Of a stretch of 64,000 nucleotides of DNA, positions 8,110 through 16,842 are shown in pieces; positions within the stretch are counted from its first letter, which is position 1, and each line of letters opens with the position of its first letter. The notes beneath the pieces are model-generated. The model did not search any database, had not been told where the DNA came from, and worked only from the letters and a program-made list of their open reading frames with translations. The stretch comes from Rhizobium sp. BK418 (GTDB taxonomy: Bacteria > Pseudomonadota > Alphaproteobacteria > Rhizobiales > Rhizobiaceae). The translations under genes were made by a program, and so were the position numbers. Location: the NCBI RefSeq assembly GCF_004341105.1, contig NZ_SLZK01000006.1:186001-250000 (forward strand), given 5' to 3'.

Positions 8110-9561
8110 ATGGTTGACCTGATGCTTCTCATTGGCGGCCGCGCCCTGCCGGCTTCGAACGGCGCGACTTTCGAACGGTTGAACCCGATTACCGGGCAAC
8201 CGGCAACCACGGCCGCAGCGGCAACGCTGGAAGATGCACATGCAGTTGCTGCGGTTGCAGCCGCAGCCTTTGCGGCTTGGTCCGCGCTTGCACCGACCGA
8301 ACGCCGCAAGCGCCTTTCGAAAGCCGCAGATATCATGGATTCCCGCACCGGCGAATTCATCGCCGCCATGGCGGAGGAAACGGGGGCCACTGCCGGCTGG
8401 GCAGGCTTCAACGTTTACCTCGCCGCCAATATGCTGCGTGAAGCCGCCGCCATGTGCACCCAGATCACCGGCGAGGTCATTCCCTCCGACAAGCCTGGCC
8501 TGTTGGCGATGGGCGTGCGGCAGCCGGCTGGCGTCGTTCTCGGCATCGCGCCCTGGAATGCCCCTGTCATTCTCGGCGTGCGCGCTATCGCCCTGCCGCT
8601 CGCCTGCGGCAACACCGTCATCCTCAAGGCCTCGGAGCTTTGCCCGAAGACGCATCACCTGATCGGTGAGACATTACAGGAGGCGGGTCTTGGCGAGGGT
8701 GTCATCAACGTGCTCACCAATGCACCTGCCGATGCCGCGACGATCGTCGAAAAGATAATCGCCCATCCGGCGGTGCGCCGCATCAATTTCACCGGTTCAA
8801 CCCGCGTCGGACGGATTATCGCCGAGGTCTGCGCCAGCCACCTGAAGCCCGTCTTGCTCGAGCTCGGGGGCAAGGCGCCTTTCGTCGTTCTCGATGACGC
8901 CGATATAGGCGAAGCTGTGAAAGCTGCCGCCTTCGGCGCATTCATGAACCAGGGTCAGATCTGCATGTCGACCGAAAGGATCGTAGTCGACGAGGCGGTG
9001 GCCGACAGCTTTGCCGATCAGTTTGCCAGCAAGGCCTCGACGCTCGTTGCCGGTGATCCGCGCCAGAGTAATTCACCGCTCGGCTCGATGATCGGCATTG
9101 AAGCGGTCAATCGAGTCAATGGCCTGATCGAGGATGCTGTCTCGAAGGGTGCCCGCCTGCTTGCCGGCGGGCGCGCGGTCGGGACGCTCATGGATGCGAC
9201 TGTGCTCGACCATGTCACGCCGGCAATGCGGATCTACAGCGAGGAAAGCTTCGGCCCGGTTGCCTGCATGGTGCGGGTGCGCGGCCTTGATGAGGCGGTC
9301 CGTGTCGCCAACGATACCGAGTATGGCCTGTCCGCGGCCGTCTTTGGCCGGGACGCCGCCCGCGCGATGGAGGTCGCCCGGCGGATCGAAAGCGGCATCT
9401 GCCATGTCAACGGCCCCACGGTGCACGATGAGGCGCAGATGCCCTTTGGCGGCGTCAAGGCGTCTGGCTATGGCCGCTTCGGCGGGAAGGCCGGCATCAA
9501 CGAATTTACCGATTTGCGATGGATCACGGTGGCGTCGCAGCCAGGACATTATCCGATCTGA
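8110..9561 (+). CDS. Aldehyde dehydrogenase (salicylaldehyde/vanillin dehydrogenase-like)
   Basis: NAD(P)-dependent aldehyde dehydrogenase (483 aa, full length). Visible motifs are the cofactor-binding GIAPWNAPVI, the FTGSTRVGR loop, the general-base Glu in LLELGGKAPF and the catalytic Cys in NQGQICMSTERI. The wording around the active site (QICMSTERIVVDE) and the MPFGGVKASGYGRFGGKAG end resemble salicylaldehyde and vanillin dehydrogenases more than betaine or succinate-semialdehyde enzymes. Start ATG 8110 follows AAAGGGA. It stands alone, divergent from the AraC regulator, so oxidation of an aromatic aldehyde under AraC control is a reasonable inference. Substrate remains open. Confidence 0.88.
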   Translation: MVDLMLLIGGRALPASNGATFERLNPITGQPATTAAAATLEDAHAVAAVAAAAFAAWSALAPTERRKRLSKAADIMDSRTGEFIAAMAEETGATAGWAGFNVYLAANMLREAAAMCTQITGEVIPSDKPGLLAMGVRQPAGVVLGIAPWNAPVILGVRAIALPLACGNTVILKASELCPKTHHLIGETLQEAGLGEGVINVLTNAPADAATIVEKIIAHPAVRRINFTGSTRVGRIIAEVCASHLKPVLLELGGKAPFVVLDDADIGEAVKAAAFGAFMNQGQICMSTERIVVDEAVADSFADQFASKASTLVAGDPRQSNSPLGSMIGIEAVNRVNGLIEDAVSKGARLLAGGRAVGTLMDATVLDHVTPAMRIYSEESFGPVACMVRVRGLDEAVRVANDTEYGLSAAVFGRDAARAMEVARRIESGICHVNGPTVHDEAQMPFGGVKASGYGRFGGKAGINEFTDLRWITVASQPGHYPI

Positions 9562-9570
9562 GGATCGGAT
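9551..9570 (+). terminator. Hairpin across the stop codon of the aldehyde dehydrogenase
   Basis: ATCCGATC (9551-9558) and GATCGGAT (9563-9570) form a perfect 8-bp stem with loop TGAG that contains the stop codon. It is followed by TTC and a G-rich stretch, so it is only a weak terminator candidate, placed between convergent genes. Confidence 0.4.
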
Positions 9571-9609
9571 TTCGGGGGGCGGGTGAAGGGATGGCACTCG
9601 GGTTCCGCC

Positions 9610-9846
9610 TCACAGGCGGTGGCATACTGTCACGACCTCGGTACGCGGTATGTAACGGTATTCGACGATCATATCGCTGCAATCGAGACGGCGGCGCTCG
9701 ACATAGTGCGTGCGAACGACGGGCCTGGAACGATGCTTCACGATAGGCGGCCGCTCATACCCTTGGATCATATCGGCAGACATGGCCGGAACCGTCGCAC
9801 TCGTTATCGTGGCCAAAGATAAGAGCGATATCAGCAAGACGCGCAT
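9610..9846 (-). CDS. Small exported protein of unknown function
   Basis: A 78-residue protein with a clear signal peptide (MRVLLISLLSLATITSATVP, cleavage probably after AMSA near residue 24). The mature part is short, basic and tyrosine-rich, with a motif near the C-terminus (MIVEYRYIPRTEVVTVC) that contains one of two cysteines. ATG 9846 has GGGAGG 5 bases upstream, which is why longer forms are rejected. I recognise the type as a small rhizobial secreted protein but know no function. It is convergent with the aldehyde dehydrogenase, and a DUF982 gene lies just upstream on the same strand. Confidence 0.65.
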   Translation of the reverse strand: MRVLLISLLSLATITSATVPAMSADMIQGYERPPIVKHRSRPVVRTHYVERRRLDCSDMIVEYRYIPRTEVVTVCHRL

Positions 9847-9912
9847 GCTGCCTCCCCCTGTCAAGAAAGTGCGGACGCAGCCTGTGCGTCCGCCCGAAAG
9901 TTTCAGCAAGGT

Positions 9913-10155
9913 TCAGTGCTTGGTGAGCTTCGCCTCTTCCGCAGCGGCGAGAAAATCCGCCCTTGCCGTTTCCATACTGACACGTCCTTCGACGGCGCCT
10001 TTGCAGGCATTGCTTGCCTTGACGAATTTTGCTCCCGTTCGCTGCGGCCACATGTCTTGAAGACAAATGAGCGCGTCGAACGGACCTCTGACAATTTGCG
10101 ATCCCGCGTGACCGAACTTGATTTCGATTGGTTCACTCCATTGTGCGTTGGGCAT
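9913..10155 (-). CDS. DUF982 family protein
   Basis: An 80-residue protein that fits DUF982, a family of about 80-100 residues abundant in rhizobia with no known function. Diagnostic features are an early WSEPIEIKFG strand, the block VRGPFDALICLQDMWP, a central KASNACKGAVEGRVS and an alanine-rich C-terminal helix (ARADFLAAAEEA). ATG 10155 follows AGGAGG by 6 bases. It lies downstream of panB on the same strand after 231 bp, too far to assign to that operon with confidence. Confidence 0.75.
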   Translation of the reverse strand: MPNAQWSEPIEIKFGHAGSQIVRGPFDALICLQDMWPQRTGAKFVKASNACKGAVEGRVSMETARADFLAAAEEAKLTKH

Positions 10156-10386
10156 TTTTCTCCTCCTGTCCCGGGCGCCACAACGTCGCAGACGAGATAT
10201 TTGTTCCCGCTCTATCGAGCAGTTGGTTAACGGCGGCTTTTGTCGACCGGATGCCAAGCTGCAGTGCTTCAAAATGCCATCAGATATTTTCGTTTCGTGA
10301 TGACCTAAGCAATCGATTTCGTTGCTTCGGAGCTGGGCGGCTTCCCAGCTAATCAGGGGAAAACTTTTCCTAAGAACTTTCCGCAA

Positions 10387-11208
10387 TCAGGATCGTCTCT
10401 TGAAAGTATGTTCAGCCGCCGGAAACCGGCGGGCGCGCACATCGGCAGCGTAGTCTGCCGCCGCTGCAGAGACGCGTTTTCCGAGTTCGTCGTAACGTTT
10501 GACGAAACGTGGCGTAAAATCATTGAAGAGCCCGAGGATATCGTCGGAAACCAGGATCTGTCCGTCGCAGGCCGATGAGGCGCCGATGCCGATCGTCGGC
10601 ACGGGCGTGGCGGCAGTCACTTCGCGCGCCAGGGACTCGACGGTCCCTTCGATCACGAAGGCGAATGCCCCGGATCCGCCGATGGCATGGGAGTCGCGCC
10701 GGATTTTCGCAGCCTCGTGTTCGCTGTGTCCGACCGAGCGGTAGCCGCCTGCGGTATGGACCAGCTGTGGCATCAGGCCGATATGGCCAAGGACGGGAAT
10801 ACCACGTGCCGTCAGAAAGCCGATGGTCGCAACCATTTCTTCGCCGCCCTCGAGCTTAACGGCATCGCAGCCCGTTTCCTGCAAGATGCGAACCGCGTTG
10901 CGAAATGCGACTTCCTTCGATTCCTGATAGGTCCCGAAAGGCATGTCGACGACGACGCAGGCACGGCTGACGCCGCGCATGACCGCCTTGCCGTGAGCGA
11001 TCATCATGTCGAGCGTGACGCCGATCGTGGACTCCATGCCGTAGAGCACCATGCCCAAGGAGTCGCCGACCAGCAGAAGATCGCAATGTTCGTCGAGAAG
11101 GCGGGCGACAGGCGTCGTATAGGCCGTCAGGCAAACGATCGGCGCCGTTCCCTTCATGGCGGTGATGCTCGATGGCGTAAGACGTTTCTGAAATCCGGGT
11201 GTGCTCAT
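10387..11208 (-). CDS. panB: 3-methyl-2-oxobutanoate hydroxymethyltransferase
   Basis: Ketopantoate hydroxymethyltransferase (273 aa), which transfers a hydroxymethyl group from methylene-tetrahydrofolate to alpha-ketoisovalerate, the first committed step of pantothenate (vitamin B5, coenzyme A) synthesis. Family motifs include CLTAYTTPVARLLDEHCDLL, the metal-binding LLVGDSLGMVLYG, DMPFGTYQ, AVKLEGG and LGHIGLMPQ. The start overlaps the panC stop by 4 bases (ATGA), so panC and panB are translationally coupled in the order panC-panB. The same pair is plasmid-borne in Rhizobium etli and R. leguminosarum. Confidence 0.96.
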   Translation of the reverse strand: MSTPGFQKRLTPSSITAMKGTAPIVCLTAYTTPVARLLDEHCDLLLVGDSLGMVLYGMESTIGVTLDMMIAHGKAVMRGVSRACVVVDMPFGTYQESKEVAFRNAVRILQETGCDAVKLEGGEEMVATIGFLTARGIPVLGHIGLMPQLVHTAGGYRSVGHSEHEAAKIRRDSHAIGGSGAFAFVIEGTVESLAREVTAATPVPTIGIGASSACDGQILVSDDILGLFNDFTPRFVKRYDELGKRVSAAAADYAADVRARRFPAAEHTFKRRS

Positions 11209-12092
11209 CGCTCCGCTCCAATTCTTGCGCTGTCGCGGCCGCCGATCACTCTGTTGTCCAGAAGCCGCGTCGTACCGATCCGCACGAAGAGTGCAACGAC
11301 CACAGGGTCCTTGATGGCGGCAACAGGATGCAGGGTCGACGCATCCCTGACGGCGACAATCTCCGGGTTGGCCAAGGGTTCCTGACCGAGGAACGCCTTC
11401 AGACAGTCTTCGAGTTCCCTGGGATCGCTGATGCCATCGGCAACCAGCCGTTCGGCCTCATCAAGCGTTTTTGGGACGATGACTGCCGCCTTTCGCTCTG
11501 CCTTGCTGAGATAGACATTGCGCGACGACAAGGCGAGACCATCCTCATCCCTGATTGTCGGAACCGCGATGATCTCCACCGGTATGGCCAGGTCGGCGAC
11601 CATGCGCCTGATGACAACGACCTGCTGATAATCCTTTTCGCCGAAATAGGCTTTTTGAGGCTGTACGATGTTGAACAGCTTGCAGACGACGGTCGCCACG
11701 CCGGCAAAATGCCCTGGGCGCACCGCCCCTTCCAGCTCGTTGCCGATCTCCGGCACATCGACTGTCGTCAGCATCGGCTCTGGATACATGTCGTTGACAG
11801 CAGGCGCGAAAAGCATATTGACGCCTGCCTGCTTCAGCATCTGAGCGTCCCGTTCGAGATCGCGCGGATATTTGGCGAGATCTTCCGACGGCCCGAATTG
11901 AAGCGGGTTGACGAAAATCGAGGCCACCAGAATATCGTTTTGACACCGAGCGCGCGAGACCAGTTCCATGTGACCGGCATGCAGGTAGCCCATGGTCGGC
12001 ACAAAGCCCACCGTCCGGTCGTGTCGCCTCAACGCATCGAGCGCCGAGCGCAACTCGCCAATTTTGGAAAATATTCGCACTGCTTCCTCCAC
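11205..12092 (-). CDS. panC: Pantothenate synthetase
   Basis: Pantoate-beta-alanine ligase (295 aa), making pantothenate with ATP. It has the nucleotidyltransferase motif PTMGYLHAGH (residues 32-41, the HxGH site), then VASIFVNPLQFGPSEDLAKYP, GEKDYQQ (the conserved GEKDyQ) and the KMSKS-equivalent LSSRN. First gene of the panC-panB pair. ATG 12092 is used; an in-frame GTG a few codons later would give the common MRIF-like N-terminus. The 100-bp gap to the ZntB-like gene should hold the promoter. Confidence 0.96.
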   Translation of the reverse strand: MEEAVRIFSKIGELRSALDALRRHDRTVGFVPTMGYLHAGHMELVSRARCQNDILVASIFVNPLQFGPSEDLAKYPRDLERDAQMLKQAGVNMLFAPAVNDMYPEPMLTTVDVPEIGNELEGAVRPGHFAGVATVVCKLFNIVQPQKAYFGEKDYQQVVVIRRMVADLAIPVEIIAVPTIRDEDGLALSSRNVYLSKAERKAAVIVPKTLDEAERLVADGISDPRELEDCLKAFLGQEPLANPEIVAVRDASTLHPVAAIKDPVVVALFVRIGTTRLLDNRVIGGRDSARIGAER

Positions 12093-12192
12093 TTCGCGGT
12101 CATGCAGATTGCTATTATCGTCTTTGGGTCAACGGTGCGTCAGGAATAATATCGATTAGCTATCCCGCAGATGATGCTTTCCCTTCAGTCGC

Positions 12193-13221
12193 TCAAAGCC
12201 ACTTGATCCGCCTGAGGATCATCAGCGTCGCAATCGATGTGATCGCGACGAAGGCAACGATGATAATGAAAGCCCAGGTATCGTTGACACCGGGGATTCC
12301 GCCGACATTCATGCCGAACAGGCCGGCCACCACGCTCGGCGGCAACAGCAGCGCTGCGAGCGCCGCGAGGCGGTTGGAATTGCGGGCGATCCGCTCGCTG
12401 ATGACAGTGGACAGGTCGTCATGAAGAATGCTGGTGCGGTCGCGGATGGCGTCGAGATATTCGATGAACCGCATCAGCTTGTCGATCACCTCACGGAAGC
12501 GCAGCTTGTCGCGCTCCTTCAGCCAGGGGGCGTCGTCATGTTCGATGCGGTTCAAGGCGTCGCGCTGGGGAGCCAGATAGCGGCGAAGCTGCACGGAGCG
12601 GCGGCGTAGCTGCTTCAGTCGCTCGCGCACTTCGCTGGCTTCGCCATGAAAGATCAGCTCGTCGAGCTCGTCGACCTCTTCGTCCATCGTGTCGAGCACC
12701 GGCTCGAGGTCGCGTACCAGTTTTTCGCTGACAAGGGCGAGAAGTTCACCTGTTTGTCTCGGGCCTTTGCCTTTGTCCAGGGCGAGGCGGATATCGCGCA
12801 AGGCGGTTATGTAATGGCCGCTGTCGCGCAGGGTCACCAGCCTGCGTTCGTCGGCCCATATATGAAGGGGGACGAGGTCAATTTCCTCCGATCCGGCTTT
12901 TGCCTCTTCCGGCGGTGCGGCGCAGACACTGCGAAGAATGATAAGCAGCCCGTCATCGATGTTCTCGACACGCGGGCGCGATTCCTCCTGCAGCAAAGCG
13001 TCGGCGACCAGCGGGTCGAAGCCGCCTCTGGTTGTCACCCATTCCGCCGCGGCCGGATGATCGCGCTCCAAATGCAGCCAGATGATACCGTCTTCAGGAG
13101 TCCACCGACGTGCCGTTTCCATATCAAGTGTCCGACAGCCGCCGCTTCCGTCCAGAAGTACGGCAAAACGCAGGCCCGGCTCCAAGCCGTAATTTGCAAC
13201 AGTCGTGACCTGTTCGCCCAT
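12193..13221 (-). CDS. CorA-family divalent cation transporter, ZntB-like
   Basis: Inner-membrane cation transporter (342 aa). The long N-terminal cytoplasmic domain is acidic and helical (DEEVDELDELIFHGEASE near residue 185). It is followed by two C-terminal membrane helices, the first ending in the CorA-superfamily signature as FGMNVGGIPG, then a second helix and a short basic tail RRIKWL. The GGIPG continuation is the form seen in ZntB zinc transporters rather than magnesium-type CorA. ATG 13221 has GGTGGAGG 6 bases upstream; a start at 13263 adds 14 residues. It is a single gene, divergent from the cytochrome genes. Zinc as substrate is a family-based inference. Confidence 0.88.
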   Translation of the reverse strand: MGEQVTTVANYGLEPGLRFAVLLDGSGGCRTLDMETARRWTPEDGIIWLHLERDHPAAAEWVTTRGGFDPLVADALLQEESRPRVENIDDGLLIILRSVCAAPPEEAKAGSEEIDLVPLHIWADERRLVTLRDSGHYITALRDIRLALDKGKGPRQTGELLALVSEKLVRDLEPVLDTMDEEVDELDELIFHGEASEVRERLKQLRRRSVQLRRYLAPQRDALNRIEHDDAPWLKERDKLRFREVIDKLMRFIEYLDAIRDRTSILHDDLSTVISERIARNSNRLAALAALLLPPSVVAGLFGMNVGGIPGVNDTWAFIIIVAFVAITSIATLMILRRIKWL

Positions 13222-13662
13222 CAAAAACCTCCACCCGACAAAGTCCACCTCCCGCATGCCCATATCAAGAGCTTAGCGAGTCGCCGCCGGGCGGCAAGAC
13301 GATCAATCATCGGTGCCGTGGGACCAAAATTGAAAGCACATTAAAATCTGGGGATGGTCTGATCGGTATGCTCTCTCGACAATCCGAAATGGCGGTCAGC
13401 GCGTTTGATGGACCTCTTCAGGGCGGGCTTCCTGCCAACCCATGGCGCCGCATGCTGCTCGAGGGGCGATCTCCATCAATTTCTCGCCGAGAGCGGCGTG
13501 GCGGAGCCGGCAGGCCGTTCTTGGCGCGAGCCCCCACCGCCTGCGTCATATTGTGCGACCGATTGACTTGCACCCGCGAAAGACTAAGCTTTAATCATCG
13601 CTAACATACCCCGCGCGGCAATAGCAGTGGGGGGTATGAGTGGCTGGGCGACCTTGAGGAGG
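13222..13662. other. Intergenic region between ZntB-like and cytochrome c genes
   Basis: A 441-bp divergent gap. A possible sigma-70-like promoter for the cytochrome genes is TTGACT (13563-13568) with TAAGCT (13585-13590), spacer 16; the -10 match is weak. Nothing else recognisable; ORFs here look spurious. Confidence 0.3.
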
Positions 13663-14064
13663 ATGAGGTTTGCCGTGAACTACCGTGCTGTACTGCTGAT
13701 CGGCGCCTTCATCATCACCCTTTCTCCCGGCAACGTCGGGGCGCAGGAGGGTGACCCCACTGCGGGCGCCACCGTTTTCAAGAAATGTGCGACCTGTCAT
13801 GTCGCCGAATCCGATACGAACAAGGTCGGACCGTCACTGAACAAGCTGTTCGGCCGGAAGGCCGGGACGCATCCAGATTTTGCCTATTCGCCTGCGATGA
13901 AGGCGGCCGGTGACGGCGGTCTTGTCTGGGATGAGGCAACGCTGCGCGACTATCTGCACAATCCGAAAGTGAAGGTGAAGGGCACGAAGATGACCTTTGT
14001 CGGTCTGAAGGACGATCAGGAAATCACAGATCTCATCGCCTATCTCAAGCAATATTCCAAATGA
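13663..14064 (+). CDS. Class I c-type cytochrome
   Basis: Periplasmic soluble cytochrome c (about 133 aa). A hydrophobic signal segment (AVLLIGAFIITLSP) ends near GNVGAQ. The haem-binding CATCH motif follows in VFKKCATCHVAE, and the distal methionine is in GTKMTFVG, as in mitochondrial-like c550 proteins. KVGPSLNKLFGRKAG is the usual loop after the haem site. Start choice is uncertain: ATG 13663 touches a GAGGAGG site, GTG 13675 is better spaced, and ATG 13636 is also in frame. It lies 140 bp upstream of the oxidase operon on the same strand and is its likely electron donor. Confidence 0.85.
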   Translation: MRFAVNYRAVLLIGAFIITLSPGNVGAQEGDPTAGATVFKKCATCHVAESDTNKVGPSLNKLFGRKAGTHPDFAYSPAMKAAGDGGLVWDEATLRDYLHNPKVKVKGTKMTFVGLKDDQEITDLIAYLKQYSK

Positions 14065-14083
14065 CGGCACTACCCCAAACGGC

Positions 14084-14101
14084 GGACCGCGGCGGCGGTC
14101 C
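14084..14101 (+). terminator. Short hairpin after the cytochrome c gene
   Basis: GGACCGC (14084-14090) pairs with GCGGTCC (14095-14101) around loop GGCG, 20 bases after the stop. No T-run follows, so attenuation rather than full termination before the oxidase genes is more likely. Confidence 0.35.
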
Positions 14102-14204
14102 ATGCCTAAACTGCGGTAATTGCCGGTATTTTCTATCTGTGCGATAATAAATACGGACTTTTGCGGAATACGGTTTCACGGTCAACTGCTCGGGAGGAGC
14201 GGAC

Positions 14205-15023
14205 ATGGCTGTCGTGCTGATCCTTGTCCTGATAATCGTCGGCTCGGTGCTGTTTCACGTGCTGAGTCCATGGTGGTGGACGCCGATCGCGTCCAACTGG
14301 ACCTATATAGACAGCACGCTCGTCATCACCTTCTGGATCACCGGCATCGTCTTCGTTGCAGTGATTTCCTTCATGGCATACTGCGTCTTTCGCTTTCGGC
14401 ACAGGCCGGGGAACCGGGCGCATTACGAGCCCGAGAACCGAAGGCTGGAAGTGCTGCTTGCCTCCGGAACGGCCGTCGGCGTCGCGGCGATGCTGGCGCC
14501 CGGTCTCATCGTTTGGAAACAGTTCATCACCGTGCCTGCCGATGCCGCATCGGTGGAGGTCGTCAGCCAGCAATGGCAGTGGAGCTTCCGTCTGCCGGGT
14601 GCTGACGGAAAGCTTGGTCGCGCCGAGACGCGCGACGTAACTCCCGAAAATCCGCTTGGCCTCGACAAGAACGACGCAAACGGCCTGGACGACGTCATCA
14701 TCGAGGGCGGCGAGCTGCATCTGCCGGTCGGCAAGCCGGTGCACATATTGCTGCGCTCCGTCGATGTGCTTCATGATTTCTACGTGCCGGAATTCCGCGC
14801 CAAGATGGACATGATTCCCGGGATGGTTACCTATTTCTGGCTGACACCGACACGGACGGGGACGTTCGAGATTCTCTGTGCAGAGCTCTGCGGTCTCGGC
14901 CATCCGCAAATGCGCGGCACCGTCGTGGTCGACAACGACGCGGACTATCAGACCTGGCTCGGGCAGCAGCAGACATTCACCCAGCTTACAGCGTCATCGG
15001 CAGCGGCGCCGCAGGCGAACTAA
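14205..15023 (+). CDS. coxM: Cytochrome c oxidase subunit II (CoxM-like)
   Basis: Membrane-anchored electron-entry subunit (272 aa). Two N-terminal membrane helices (about residues 2-20 and 39-62) are followed by the periplasmic CuA domain. Copper ligands are visible: His in DVLHDFYVPEF and Cys, Glu, Cys, His, Met in CAELCGLGHPQM near residues 226-237. WQWSFRLPG is the aromatic patch for cytochrome c. There is no fused haem domain, so electrons come from a separate cytochrome c. It opens a five-gene operon ordered as in the coxMNOP operon of Bradyrhizobium japonicum. Confidence 0.93.
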   Translation: MAVVLILVLIIVGSVLFHVLSPWWWTPIASNWTYIDSTLVITFWITGIVFVAVISFMAYCVFRFRHRPGNRAHYEPENRRLEVLLASGTAVGVAAMLAPGLIVWKQFITVPADAASVEVVSQQWQWSFRLPGADGKLGRAETRDVTPENPLGLDKNDANGLDDVIIEGGELHLPVGKPVHILLRSVDVLHDFYVPEFRAKMDMIPGMVTYFWLTPTRTGTFEILCAELCGLGHPQMRGTVVVDNDADYQTWLGQQQTFTQLTASSAAAPQAN

Positions 15024-15063
15024 AAGAGGGCGGAACGCCGCGTCGAGAAAGGGAGGAGATATC

Positions 15064-16842
15064 ATGGTCGAGATTCCATCCGATAGCGGGGCCGTCATCC
15101 CGGCCGCCGAGGTCGAGGATGTCGAGCTTTATCATCCGAAAAGCTGGTGGACGAAATATGTGTTCAGCCAGGACGCCAAGGTCATCGCCGTGCAATATGC
15201 GCTCACTGCCATCTCTATCGGGCTGGTGGCGCTGGTGCTCTCCTGGCTGATGCGGCTGCAGCTTGCCTTTCCCGGCTATTTCGCCTTCATCGATGCCGAT
15301 CACTACTATCAGTTCATCACCATGCACGGCATGATCATGGTGATCTATCTGCTGACCGCGCTGTTCCTCGGCGGCTTCGGCAACTACCTTATTCCGCTGA
15401 TGGTCGGCGCGCGCGACATGGTGTTCCCCTACGCGAACATGTTGAGCTACTGGATCTATCTGCTTGCGGTGCTGATCCTGGTCGCCGGCTTTTTTGCCCC
15501 CGGCGGCCCGACGGGCGCCGGCTGGACGCTTTATCCGCCACAGGCCGTTCTCTCCGGTACACCCGGCGGCAAGGACTGGGGCATCCTGCTGATGCTCACC
15601 TCGCTGATCGTCTTCATCATCGGTTTCACCATGGGCGGTCTGAACTATGTCGTGACTGTGCTGCAGGGACGGGCGCGCGGCATGACGTTGATGCGCATGC
15701 CGCTGACCGTCTGGGGCATCTTCACCGCGACAGTGATGGCGCTGCTTGCCTTTCCCGCTCTTTTCGTCGCCTGCGTGATGATGTTGTTCGACCGCGTGCT
15801 CGGCACCAGCTTCTTCATGCCCGCCATCGTCGAAATGGGTGAGCAGCTGCAACATGGTGGCGGCAGCCCGATCATGTTCCAGCACCTGTTCTGGTTCTTC
15901 GGGCATCCGGAGGTCTATATCGTTGCACTTCCGGCCTTCGGCATCGTTTCGGACCTGATCAGCACGCATGCGCGCAAGAATATCTTCGGCTACCGCATGA
16001 TGGTCTGGGCGATCGTCATCATCGGCGCACTGAGCTTCGTCGTCTGGGCCCACCACATGTATGTCAGCGGCATGAATCCGGCCTTCGGCTTCTTCTTTGC
16101 CACCACGACGCTCATCATTGCCATTCCAACGGCGATCAAGGTCTACAACTGGGTGCTGACGCTCTGGCGCGGCGACATCCACCTGACGCTGCCCATGCTC
16201 TTCGCACTCGCCTTCATCGTCACCTTCGTCAATGGCGGCCTGACCGGTCTCTTCCTCGGCAATGTCGTCGTCGACGTGCCGCTGTCGGATACGATGTTCG
16301 TCGTGGCGCATTTCCACATGGTCATGGGCGTAGCACCGATTCTCGTCATCTTCGGTGCGATCTACCATTGGTATCCGAAGGTGACTGGCCGCATGCTGGA
16401 CGAGACGCTTGGCCGGATCCACTTCTGGATCACCTTCCTCGGCACCTATGCGATCTTCTTTCCGATGCACTATCTCGGCCTGCTCGGGGTGCCGCGTCGT
16501 TATTACGAACTCGGAGAGACGGCGTTCGTTCCGCCTTCGGCCCATACGCTGAACATCTTCATAACAGTCATGGCGCTGATCGTCGGGGCCGCACAAATGG
16601 TCTTCCTCTTCAATCTCGCCTGGAGCCTTCGGCGGGGCAGGGAAGCAGGCGGCAATCCATGGCGCGCAACGACGCTCGAATGGCAGACGCCGCAGACGCC
16701 GCCCGCGCACGGCAATTGGGGCAAGGACCTGCCCGTTGTCTACCGTTGGGCCTATGACTACAGCGTGCCAGGCGCGGCCGAGGATTTCATTCCGCAGACG
16801 GTGCCGGCAAACGACGGCGTCACACGGGAGGTTGTCTCATGA
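15064..16842 (+). CDS. coxN: Cytochrome c oxidase subunit I (CoxN-like)
   Basis: Catalytic haem-copper subunit (592 aa) with about twelve membrane helices. Visible landmarks are the low-spin haem ligand in FITMHGMIMVIYL, the CuB and cross-linked Tyr site FWFFGHPEVYI, the two CuB histidines in WAHHMYVSGM and the high-spin haem ligand in VAHFHMVMG. The GHPEVY motif puts it in the proton-pumping A-type class. ATG 15064 follows GGGAGGAG; a longer reading from 14878 is an artefact. The stop overlaps the next start by 4 bases. Confidence 0.95.
   Translation: MVEIPSDSGAVIPAAEVEDVELYHPKSWWTKYVFSQDAKVIAVQYALTAISIGLVALVLSWLMRLQLAFPGYFAFIDADHYYQFITMHGMIMVIYLLTALFLGGFGNYLIPLMVGARDMVFPYANMLSYWIYLLAVLILVAGFFAPGGPTGAGWTLYPPQAVLSGTPGGKDWGILLMLTSLIVFIIGFTMGGLNYVVTVLQGRARGMTLMRMPLTVWGIFTATVMALLAFPALFVACVMMLFDRVLGTSFFMPAIVEMGEQLQHGGGSPIMFQHLFWFFGHPEVYIVALPAFGIVSDLISTHARKNIFGYRMMVWAIVIIGALSFVVWAHHMYVSGMNPAFGFFFATTTLIIAIPTAIKVYNWVLTLWRGDIHLTLPMLFALAFIVTFVNGGLTGLFLGNVVVDVPLSDTMFVVAHFHMVMGVAPILVIFGAIYHWYPKVTGRMLDETLGRIHFWITFLGTYAIFFPMHYLGLLGVPRRYYELGETAFVPPSAHTLNIFITVMALIVGAAQMVFLFNLAWSLRRGREAGGNPWRATTLEWQTPQTPPAHGNWGKDLPVVYRWAYDYSVPGAAEDFIPQTVPANDGVTREVVS

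Noticed and set aside
13563..13590. Firm sigma-70 promoter call for the cytochrome genes
   Set aside because: The -35 element TTGACT is good but the -10 TAAGCT is weak and the spacer is 16; kept only as a remark.
14986..16710. 574-aa open frame on the minus strand inside coxN
   Set aside because: It is antisense to subunit I of the oxidase, His/Asp/Arg-rich as expected from reverse reading of high-GC coding DNA, and has no recognisable domain.
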